DNA of 21,274 nucleotides from JAGMCJ01 sp046761005 (lineage in GTDB: Archaea; Thermoplasmatota; Thermoplasmata; RBG-16-68-12; JAGMCJ01): the NCBI GenBank assembly GCA_046761005.1, contig JBHIFI010000029.1, positions 1 to 21,274 on the forward strand, read 5' to 3'. Both the position numbers and the translations under genes were made by a program. Shown one piece after another: positions 6,742 through 12,956 of the stretch. The notes below the pieces were generated by a model. The model made no database searches, was not told where the DNA came from, and saw only the letters and a list, made by a program, of their open reading frames with translations. How positions within the stretch are numbered: position 1 is the stretch's first letter; each line of letters begins with the position of its first letter.

Positions 6742-8478
6742 TCAGCGGAATTCCTCAAGTCTCTCCCTGTAGATCTCCGTCAGCTCACTGAGCCTCTTCT
6801 CTTTCAGCTGTTTGCCCATTGCCTCTGTTTCAAAGAATCTCTTGGGAATCCTCAGGTCATCGATATCGAAACCCTCTCTGAATTTGAACCTCATTCTTGA
6901 CTCATATATGAGCTGACCCAATTCATCTAACTCGTGGACCTCTCTCTTTGCGCCCGCAACCTTCAGGGCATCCGAGATCATCTTTTTCGTATACATACCC
7001 CTCGCGAACAGACATGCCACGAGGGAATTGAAAACGCATCTTTCCTGCTCCTCGGTGATCAGGTGGTCCACGAGCTTCCTCGATGACATGGGACTAGAGG
7101 CCATTTTCTGATCCAGCGAGTAACCAGCGTTGTCGAGGTGGGAATGCCTACCACCGAAGAGCTGACCCAGGACAGTGGCATATCCGCAGTGATATCCGGC
7201 AACCTCATTACGTCCGAGAGCAAGGCTGAAGTCCTCTCCTCCATAAGCGGTGGACGCTTCAACAACGCCCTCACCTACGATGTCGTAGAATTCGTTGCTC
7301 TTCTTCACCAACCTTTCAATCACCTTTGCGTGGTTTTCAGCATTCCCCCAGTATAAGGGTACCCCAAGGGTTTCCTTGGAAGATATCAGTCCCTTCTCGT
7401 AGGCTTCAGTCATCCACGCCAATACGACACCCGTGCTCATTGCATCAAGTCCGTTAGATTCCACCAGTTCGATTAGTCGCAGGATGCTGTCGGGGGAACT
7501 GATGCCGAGCATACTGCCAAGAGCATATAGCAATTCAAAGTCATAGGAAACCTTCAAAGACTCATATTCATGCTCTCCAAACGGTATGCGGAGACTTGCG
7601 ATGTGAATGCAACCCACAGGGCACTGGGCGCATGCGATTTTCCGAATCAGATAGTCCCGCCCAAATCGCTCTCCTGAGATATCTTCAGCATAATCGAAAT
7701 GAGACTCCTGCAGGTTCCTTGTGGGTAGGCACCTGAGCTCGTTCAAAGGCAGGATGTTTATTGATGTGCCCAGCTCGTGGTATTTTGCCATCATGGGCGT
7801 ATTCATCAAAATCTCGTGGATTGCCTTGTAAACGGTCTCATAGTCGGATCCGTTCTCGATGTCAAAGCTCTTGCTTCCGGAGATTGTGATTGCCTTCAGT
7901 TTCTTCGATCCGAATACAGCACCGAGACCCAGCCGCCCGAAATGGCGGTAGTCATCAACGTTCACATTGGCAAACCTGATGAGGTTCTCACCTGCTGGTC
8001 CTATGGTTGCGACACTATGGCTTCCTTTCCCCTTCTCCACCTCTCGCAATACCCTAGCCGTTGCATATGTGGACAGGCCTTCCAGCGTTGTGGCGTTCTT
8101 GAATTCGACATCATCGTCATGGATCGACAGGTACGTCCATCGCTTCGCCCTTCCCTTTATCACTATGTTGGCGTACTCCGCGAAACGCATCGCCAGACCT
8201 AGTCTTCCGCCAACATAAGATTCCCCAAGGTTGCCGGTCAGTGGAGACTTGAAGACAGACACCGTCTTGCTGCAACATGGAAACATAGCTTCAAGCGGTC
8301 CGATGGCAAGAATGATAGGAGCCTCTTCGTGAAGTGGGTCGACTCCTTCGGGACAGTGCTTGTGCAACAACTCCACTGCTCCGCCAACGCCTCCCAAATG
8401 CAGCGAGAAGAAGTCATCTAGCTCTTTGACCTGAGATGTTTCGCGGGACAAATCAACGAATAGGACCCGACTCAGCAC
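6742..8478 (-). CDS. Aldehyde ferredoxin oxidoreductase family enzyme (tungsten/molybdenum)
   Basis: A 578-residue cytoplasmic enzyme of the AOR family, which oxidises aldehydes to acids and passes electrons to ferredoxin using a bis-pterin W or Mo cofactor and one [4Fe-4S] cluster. The N-terminal domain has GPL, FKSPLTG, GES-x-GG and IVIKG, as in AOR, then IGPAGEN and GRLGLGAVFGSKKLKAI. Cluster ligands are C283, C286, C290 (CAQCPVGC) and C489 (SLVAC). Length is close to that of archaeal AORs (~600). The GTG start directly abuts the upstream ferredoxin stop, with GAGGTG six bases before it, so the two are translationally coupled. The substrate cannot be read from sequence; the setting among trehalose and galactose genes suggests a sugar-derived aldehyde such as glyceraldehyde or its phosphate, as inference only. 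Confidence 0.92.
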   Translation of the reverse strand: MLSRVLFVDLSRETSQVKELDDFFSLHLGGVGGAVELLHKHCPEGVDPLHEEAPIILAIGPLEAMFPCCSKTVSVFKSPLTGNLGESYVGGRLGLAMRFAEYANIVIKGRAKRWTYLSIHDDDVEFKNATTLEGLSTYATARVLREVEKGKGSHSVATIGPAGENLIRFANVNVDDYRHFGRLGLGAVFGSKKLKAITISGSKSFDIENGSDYETVYKAIHEILMNTPMMAKYHELGTSINILPLNELRCLPTRNLQESHFDYAEDISGERFGRDYLIRKIACAQCPVGCIHIASLRIPFGEHEYESLKVSYDFELLYALGSMLGISSPDSILRLIELVESNGLDAMSTGVVLAWMTEAYEKGLISSKETLGVPLYWGNAENHAKVIERLVKKSNEFYDIVGEGVVEASTAYGGEDFSLALGRNEVAGYHCGYATVLGQLFGGRHSHLDNAGYSLDQKMASSPMSSRKLVDHLITEEQERCVFNSLVACLFARGMYTKKMISDALKVAGAKREVHELDELGQLIYESRMRFKFREGFDIDDLRIPKRFFETEAMGKQLKEKRLSELTEIYRERLEEFR

Positions 8479-8919
8479 CTAGAACACCTCAGTACTTTCC
8501 ATAGCCAAGACTCCATAGGGACAGAAATCCACGCAATAGCCGCAATGAAGGCAGACGATAGGTTTGTTGGTGTCTTCATCCATTCTTATCGCCCCCACAA
8601 TACATGCGTCTACGCAACTACCGCAACCAGTGCATGCATCCTGCTTGAGCTTCACTCCTCCTCCCTTCCGCGGAACAAGTGCATCCTCAGGGCAGAACTC
8701 GGCACACGGCGGGTTCTTACAGGCTCGACACTTGATCACAACGAAATCGTCTTCTGCTCCTCCTCGCGTCTTGACGACGATTGCGCTCTTCGTAGGGGAG
8801 AACACATCGAAAACGTGGCGTGCGCAAGCGAAAGTGCAGGAGAGGCACCCACTGCATCTGTCCATATGGACAACATTCAATCTCTTCGTCATTATCTCAA
8901 ACTCTCTTACACCTATCAT
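8479..8919 (-). CDS. Four-cluster polyferredoxin, electron-transfer partner of the AOR
   Basis: A 146-residue iron-sulfur protein with sixteen cysteines in four motifs: C22-C25-C28-C32, C64-C67-C72-C76 (x4 spacing, as in HycB/DmsB-type subunits), C96-C99-C102-C106 and C123-C126-C129-C133-P. This arrangement is that of the B-type subunits which pass electrons from molybdenum/tungsten enzymes. It is the first gene of the pair with the AOR, whose start follows its stop without a gap. A TATA element centred 24 nt before ATG 8919 fits a leaderless start there; an internal ATG at 8892 (MTKRLNVV) is an alternative that trims nine residues. No signal peptide or anchor is present, so the complex should be cytoplasmic. 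Confidence 0.93.
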   Translation of the reverse strand: MIGVREFEIMTKRLNVVHMDRCSGCLSCTFACARHVFDVFSPTKSAIVVKTRGGAEDDFVVIKCRACKNPPCAEFCPEDALVPRKGGGVKLKQDACTGCGSCVDACIVGAIRMDEDTNKPIVCLHCGYCVDFCPYGVLAMESTEVF

Positions 8920-8934
8920 AGATGTGAGTCGTCT

Positions 8935-8947
8935 CTAATAGTATTTC
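8935..8947 (-). promoter_or_regulatory. Promoter of the ferredoxin-AOR pair
   Basis: The minus strand carries GAAATACTATTAG, an AT-rich element centred about 24 nt before the first ATG. It is weaker than the mscS box. Confidence 0.4.
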
Positions 8948-8997
8948 GTCCTGGAAGAATATGTACTTTCGCGCCCGATTATCTGTTCCCTCACATA

Positions 8998-9801
8998 TCA
9001 CAGGACGCTGGTCTTTAGCCGGGTGAGACGTTCCAGGAACTTCTTCACATCATCAACACCGAACAGTATGTATTCTGCATCACTCTCGATATCCTTGGAG
9101 GAGACCAGAACTGTTATCCCTCTTCCGCTCAGGACTCTGAAAGCATCTTCATCTGTACGGTCATCCCCTAGATACATGATTAGGTATTCATCCGTGAAGT
9201 TTGCGCCTATGTTGTTGAGGAGCCACAGCACAGCTTTCCCCTTATCCCAGGGAATGTCAGGCCTTATTTCTAACACCATCTTCCCATGGGTCAATAATAT
9301 GTCCCTGTTCTCGGAAAAGGGTTCGATGGCCGATTCCACGATGCTCTTGATTTTTGGTATGTCGTACTCGGACACCATTCTATAGTGAACCGACGCAGTC
9401 AAACCCTTGTCTTCAACGATCGTCCCTTCGTATCTCTCCACGAGGGGCCTGAGGTATGAACAGATTCTGTTGATAACCGGCATCCTTCTCTTTGCATCGG
9501 GATGGATGAATACCTTGTTCTGATATCCGATTTCCATCCCATGGTTGCCTGCGTACCAGATGCCGACCAATCCTACTTTGGATTTTACGTCGCTTAGTGA
9601 ACGTCCACTGATAATGCCGATGACAAACCTTCGATCGCTCTCCAATCTTCTGAGAAGTGAGAGCATATCTTCGCTCAATACAGCTAGGTCGGGGGTTTGG
9701 ACTATCGGTGTCAGGGTGCCATCGTAGTCCAGTAGGAGGATTGGCTTTCGATAACTGATGTCTCTTTCGATTTGACCAAGATGATTCAGCAGATACTTCA
9801 T
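8998..9801 (-). CDS. otsB: Trehalose-6-phosphate phosphatase
   Basis: A 267-residue HAD-superfamily phosphatase that removes phosphate from trehalose-6-phosphate. HAD motif I is LLLDYDGTL with nucleophile D25 and acid D27; motif II is IISGRS (S65); the motif III lysine is in WDKGKA (K187/K189); motif IV is GDDRTDED (212-219). The GNHGMEI and KGLTASVHYR blocks are typical of OtsB. The frame is open back to 10011, but that would overlap the opposite-strand kinase gene, adds 70 residues unlike the family, and would swallow a TATA box; ATG at 9801 gives normal length. It precedes the ferredoxin-AOR pair by 78 nt on the same strand. Confidence 0.93.
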   Translation of the reverse strand: MKYLLNHLGQIERDISYRKPILLLDYDGTLTPIVQTPDLAVLSEDMLSLLRRLESDRRFVIGIISGRSLSDVKSKVGLVGIWYAGNHGMEIGYQNKVFIHPDAKRRMPVINRICSYLRPLVERYEGTIVEDKGLTASVHYRMVSEYDIPKIKSIVESAIEPFSENRDILLTHGKMVLEIRPDIPWDKGKAVLWLLNNIGANFTDEYLIMYLGDDRTDEDAFRVLSGRGITVLVSSKDIESDAEYILFGVDDVKKFLERLTRLKTSVL

Positions 9802-9823
9802 CCGAGGATTCGATGAACCACAT

Positions 9824-9835
9824 GGAATATATTCT
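9824..9835 (-). promoter_or_regulatory. TATA box of otsB
   Basis: The minus strand reads AGAATATATTCC, centred 28-29 nt before ATG 9801, with no ribosome site. Its near-perfect dyad symmetry could also let a regulator bind over the TATA element. Confidence 0.5.
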
Positions 9836-9963
9836 TTGCCGTGGAATTGGAATCCCGGCATGCCCGCTGATGAGTTGAATGCATAGATACGACGAACCTG
9901 GTGACCCAATCCCAGGAAACCATAGGGAAAACTACATACCGTTGTGTCTGCGTAAAGGAGTAG

Positions 9964-11058
9964 ATGAAACGTGCAGGCCTTCTGAACAACGTCAACGTTG
10001 ATATCCTCCATAGCCTAAGAGCTAGCACTCTCCACAAGGCCATAAATCGATTCTGTGCCAAGACACAAGACAATGAGGCGTTGAGACTGATCAAGAGAGG
10101 TTACGAGTTGGCCCTGTCGGATGGCGGGGAGCTTTGGATTGATGGTCACCGGGACGCTATTGATAAATTCTCAAGGATGCTTTCTCAAAGAAAGGAGCCT
10201 AAGGTTGCACTAGGGGGCAACGCAGGGATTTGTGCCGCCTCTCTAGCGACACTTGGGGTCGAGTCGTATCTGAGCGCCTGCATAAGAGATGACAGATATG
10301 GAAGGTTCGTGGAGAGGACATTGGATCAACATGGGGTCAACCTCCAGTATCTCATTAGAAAAGATCGAAGGGGCTTGAGTCAAGCCGTCACTTACGGATT
10401 GGAGGTGGATAGTCATGATAGGTGCTTCTTAGCAGATGGTGGAGACAATCGCAGACTGAACGTATCTGATCACTTCGTGGAAGCCATGAAAACATTCGAT
10501 GTTCTGTTGGTTCTGGGAAGTCACAATCTTAGGGAAGGTCTCGATGATCTGATTGCGCTTATTGAAGGTTCCAAATGCACATTGATTACCGACTCAGGCG
10601 ACTTGAGAAACACTAGGCCGGAGGAGACAATGCAGCTGTATTCCCAAGCAGATATTGCCTGCTTTAATGAGATTGAGCTGAGTCAGGTGTCTGGAAGAGA
10701 CTGCAGCAGTCTTCATTCCATGGAGTCAGCTGCTGCAGAGCTGAGTTCTAGGATGGAAAACGCGGTCTGCGTTCACTTCCCCAAGGGAGCTATATGTGCT
10801 TCTGGAAAAAAGCTGCTACGGACCCAAGCCTTTGTGCCTTCGCGTGTGAATACCAGGACCGGTCTGGGAGACGCTTTTGTTGCTGGGTTTGCCTTTGGTC
10901 TCGCAATCACTCGAGACTCTGTGGAGGGCATAAAGAGGGGTCTCGTCCTAGGTAATGCCTCTGCGTCATTGAGAATGGAGAGCGGGAAGCCTGCTACGTT
11001 AGCCAAACTGATGGCTTTAGCAAGTGAAAGAGAGGCCGAAGCAACTGAAGTCCCTTGA
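9964..11058 (+). CDS. PfkB/ribokinase-superfamily sugar kinase with an N-terminal extension
   Basis: A 364-residue cytoplasmic kinase. The ribokinase core starts near residue 80 with the sugar-binding block VALGGNAGICAASLATLG. FNEIEL (234-239) holds the NxxE motif used for Mg and phosphate, and the catalytic site is TGLGDAFVAGF with D303 as base. About 75 residues precede the core, longer than usual for PfkB. GGNAGI, NEIEL, VHFPKG and GLGD also recall archaeal ADP-dependent glucokinase/phosphofructokinase, but those are ~450 residues, so phosphate donor and sugar are open. ATG at 9964 follows AAAGGAG by a few bases. It is divergent from otsB (162 nt apart), consistent with shared control of sugar-phosphate supply; this link is inference. 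Confidence 0.82.
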   Translation: MKRAGLLNNVNVDILHSLRASTLHKAINRFCAKTQDNEALRLIKRGYELALSDGGELWIDGHRDAIDKFSRMLSQRKEPKVALGGNAGICAASLATLGVESYLSACIRDDRYGRFVERTLDQHGVNLQYLIRKDRRGLSQAVTYGLEVDSHDRCFLADGGDNRRLNVSDHFVEAMKTFDVLLVLGSHNLREGLDDLIALIEGSKCTLITDSGDLRNTRPEETMQLYSQADIACFNEIELSQVSGRDCSSLHSMESAAAELSSRMENAVCVHFPKGAICASGKKLLRTQAFVPSRVNTRTGLGDAFVAGFAFGLAITRDSVEGIKRGLVLGNASASLRMESGKPATLAKLMALASEREAEATEVP

Positions 11059-11069
11059 GCATCAATCAG

Positions 11070-11219
11070 ATGGAGAGAATTCTGTTGGAACTTGACACCG
11101 AGAAGATTCTAGCTGGCAGGATACTTCATTTCAGACACTTCTCATCACGCAAATCTCAGCACGTTGCCTTGCTTCTGGAACAACCTACATTCCGATTTCT
11201 GCCTTTGATCAACAAGTGA
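11070..11219 (+). CDS. Possible 49-residue hypothetical protein
   Basis: The frame starts MERILLELDTEKILAGRI, 11 nt after the kinase stop, and ends LINK. The first part looks helical and coding-like. A TTG at 11055 overlapping the kinase stop would add five residues. No clear ribosome site or known family is seen, so it may equally be the head of a lost gene. Confidence 0.22.
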   Translation: MERILLELDTEKILAGRILHFRHFSSRKSQHVALLLEQPTFRFLPLINK

Positions 11220-11335
11220 GTCGACTCACTGTATGGCTGAGCGTTCAGCTTCTGAAAACAAGCCTGAATCTAAGACTGACACGGAACGAATCCAACCAAC
11301 GGATGCGGACGAATCACGATATTGGCTATTCGCCT

Positions 11336-11551
11336 TCATCGTTTTCTCGCAGCTTTCGAACTCGGAACGGTTTCAATCGAATTCAGGTCATCGATTGCCG
11401 ATAATATCCTCCTTTCGTCTTCGGATTCCGCGTCCAGCTTACTCGCCTCGACGTATAGTCTTTGTATGATTCGCTGGTACTTAGGCAGGAAGGCAGTGAT
11501 TTTGTACTGGGACCTCTCCACCCTTACGAAATGCGCTTGCGGTTCCTTCAC
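11336..11551 (-). CDS. Possible 71-residue hypothetical protein
   Basis: A GTG-started frame beginning VKEPQAHFVRVERSQYKI, with a charged amphipathic middle (QRIIQRLYVEASKLDAESEDERR) and a basic end. Composition is protein-like, but there is no clear ribosome site or promoter, and I recognise no family. It is kept as a low-confidence candidate. Confidence 0.25.
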   Translation of the reverse strand: MKEPQAHFVRVERSQYKITAFLPKYQRIIQRLYVEASKLDAESEDERRILSAIDDLNSIETVPSSKAARKR

Positions 11552-11748
11552 ATTCTCAACCTTGCCGACTCAGAGCAACTAAGACGTAGTTTTCCTTCTA
11601 TATCAATCTTCCGGTCATGAAACAATCCAGCGTGGTCGCTCCAATTCTCACATGATATCTGCAGAAGGATACCATATCCCCGTCCCCAATACCATACAGA
11701 ACAAGTCGTCAGTCTCGATTCCTAGATGAACACTGCATGTCGACTTCT

Positions 11749-11781
11749 ATCTTCAATTGAAGATTCCCAGGCATGGGAATC
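11749..11781. promoter_or_regulatory. Two abutting palindromes upstream of the third hdrA relic
   Basis: ATCTTCAATTGAAGAT (11749-11764) is a perfect 16-base palindrome. It shares its last three bases with a second hairpin, GATTCCCA-GGCA-TGGGAATC (11762-11781), with perfect 8-base arms. They could be an operator, a terminator, or remains of a recombination site; nothing in the sequence decides between these. Confidence 0.35.
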
Positions 11782-11819
11782 CTACTTTGCTGAAATCTGT
11801 CATAAACCAACAACACAAA

Positions 11820-11925
11820 GACAAAGTGGCCAAGGACGCCGAAGCGTTAACTGACGTTTCTATCGGCGACAAAAAGGCCCACCTTCGCGCTCCAGCAGGG
11901 AAGGAGCCCCTTCAGAAATCGATCA
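11820..11925 (+). pseudogene. Internal remnant of an HdrA N-terminal region
   Basis: The translation DKVAKDAEALTDVS...KKAHLRAPAGK..LQKSI matches residues ~20-54 of HdrA, and is closest to the relic at 117-345 (DKV, DVS, AHL, APAGK, QKSI). The conserved cysteine of the LC-AG block is Arg. Homology starts and stops abruptly, with no start region on the left and unrelated sequence on the right before the lrp stop at 11941. It has clearly lost function. Confidence 0.7.
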
Positions 11926-11940
11926 GGTGGTGCTCCGCAC

Positions 11941-12384
11941 TCATATCATGTAGATGCTGTCCTTGTACTGCCTCGTGACCACGTCCATGGCGTACTTCTG
12001 CACGGAAAAGTCAACTAGCAACTTGTGATTGATGAACTTCGTGAGTTCGTCGTTCGAGTCGAAAAGACCGATCGCCATGATTGAGTACTCCCCTGTTGTG
12101 TGATATATCTTGATGAGCTCCGGGATTGTGGTGAGAAGCCTGACGTTGTGCCTCATCTCCTCGGGCTTGAACTCGATGCTGAACATAGCCATCACGTTCT
12201 TGCCCACCTTCTTCGGGTCGATGAGTATGGAGAACGTCCTGATGACGCCCTTCTGCTCCAGCTTCTCCAGTCTGTACTTGACACCGTTCTCGCTCATGTT
12301 CACTTCTTTTGCGATCCGAGTGATGGGCATCCTCGCATCCTGCTGGAGCAGCTCTATGATTCTCTTGTCGATCTTGCTAACCAT
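11941..12384 (-). CDS. Lrp/AsnC-family transcription regulator
   Basis: A 147-residue regulator. Residues 1-50 form the winged helix-turn-helix (IDKRIIELLQQDARMPITRI then SENGVKYRLEKLEQKGVI); residues ~58-147 form the RAM/AsnC ligand-sensing domain that builds dimers and octamers in this family. Length is typical. It faces the hdrA remnant tail to tail. The likely target is unknown; Lrp proteins often respond to amino acids and often bind their own promoters. The C-terminal end has a near copy at 350-408. A TATA box 28 nt upstream with no ribosome site suggests leaderless expression. Confidence 0.92.
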   Translation of the reverse strand: MVSKIDKRIIELLQQDARMPITRIAKEVNMSENGVKYRLEKLEQKGVIRTFSILIDPKKVGKNVMAMFSIEFKPEEMRHNVRLLTTIPELIKIYHTTGEYSIMAIGLFDSNDELTKFINHKLLVDFSVQKYAMDVVTRQYKDSIYMI

Positions 12385-12407
12385 CGCTTCGGTCTACGTC
12401 CTAAGGC

Positions 12408-12417
12408 AACTTAAAGG
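12408..12417 (-). promoter_or_regulatory. TATA box of the Lrp regulator
   Basis: The minus strand reads CCTTTAAGTT, centred ~28 nt before the ATG at 12384, with no ribosome site between. Confidence 0.5.
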
Positions 12418-12506
12418 TTCTGGCGTTCGAAATCTGAGGAAGAGAGCGAGGAATTTCGCGGAGTACACCAGCGATGGGACGAGAAATCTGCTTTCTGTCA
12501 GATAAG

Positions 12507-12514
12507 AGTTAAAT
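12507..12514 (+). promoter_or_regulatory. TATA box of the mini zinc-ribbon gene
   Basis: AGTTAAAT is centred ~27 nt before the ATG at 12537, with no ribosome site between, again fitting leaderless expression. Confidence 0.45.
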
Positions 12515-12536
12515 GCCCATGCTTGTGTGAACACGC

Positions 12537-12662
12537 ATGATAGAATTCAAGTGTCCAGAGTGCGGAACGGACTTGACTGCCCCCGACGAGTCGCGGGGCG
12601 TGAAGGCACCATGTCCCAAATGCGGCAAACCGATTACTATTCCTCCATCGCAAGTCAAGTAG
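12537..12662 (+). CDS. 41-residue zinc-ribbon protein
   Basis: The frame begins MIEFKCPECGTDL and ends PITIPPSQVK. Two CPxCG knuckles, C6-C9 and C26-C29 (CPKCG), form a treble-clef or rubredoxin-type zinc site with a 16-residue spacer. Such mini proteins are common in archaea and bacteria; the same ribbon caps longer regulators elsewhere. Placement of a TATA box exactly at leaderless distance and the clean start and stop support a real gene. It is divergent from lrp (152 nt). Role is unknown. Confidence 0.8.
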   Translation: MIEFKCPECGTDLTAPDESRGVKAPCPKCGKPITIPPSQVK

Positions 12663-12956
12663 AATCGATACGACAGAGCGAAGGGACCAAGGCAGTCATC
12701 TCCCACGCGCATTGTGCCAGATTGGGGGACAGGAATCCAAACGGAATCACGACTTCTACTGACAAAGATGCCATGAGCTCGTCAATCAACTGGCAACAGC
12801 ATGTTAATGAGCTGGATAATAAGCTAGCGCGAACAAAACTGCTAAGTACTCTCGAGAGATAATCAATTCTCTGAAACGAAAGAGCGTCGCCCACTATCGG
12901 AGAGGTGTTGGCGCTGTACTTGAACATGGGGGACCTCAGTCCAAGGACGTGAGATA
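12663..12956. other. Interval with no recognised gene
   Basis: About 290 bases between the zinc ribbon and the fused otsAB. A plus-strand frame crosses it but lacks its own start and any family likeness. No good TATA element for otsAB was seen here. GATAGTGTCCAAC occurs twice at 12951-12982, spanning the otsAB start; the copies encode part of the repeated VSN residues. Confidence 0.4.

Larger units (their letters stand above)
11059..11748. other. Gene-poor interval between the sugar kinase and the hdrA relic
   Basis: This ~690-nt stretch has no recognisable gene. It holds two weak short frames listed separately. Other open frames here change character partway along and have no ribosome site. 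It looks like decayed DNA, in line with the neighbouring relic. Confidence 0.4.

Noticed and set aside
9802..10011. A 70-residue N-terminal extension of otsB
   Set aside because: It overlaps the opposite-strand kinase start, contains the likely otsB TATA box, and is unlike OtsB proteins.
11233..11469. A plus-strand frame starting MAERSASENKPESK
   Set aside because: The first ~40 residues look protein-like, but it lacks a ribosome site and turns into low-quality sequence; it also overlaps a competing minus-strand candidate.
12509..12712. A minus-strand frame rich in Gly, His and Ser
   Set aside because: It is the antisense of the CPxCG zinc-ribbon gene, a common false frame.
12527..12862. 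A 111-residue plus-strand frame overlapping the mini zinc ribbon
   Set aside because: Its first third is out of frame with the zinc ribbon, and the rest shows no domain, start site or ribosome site of its own.
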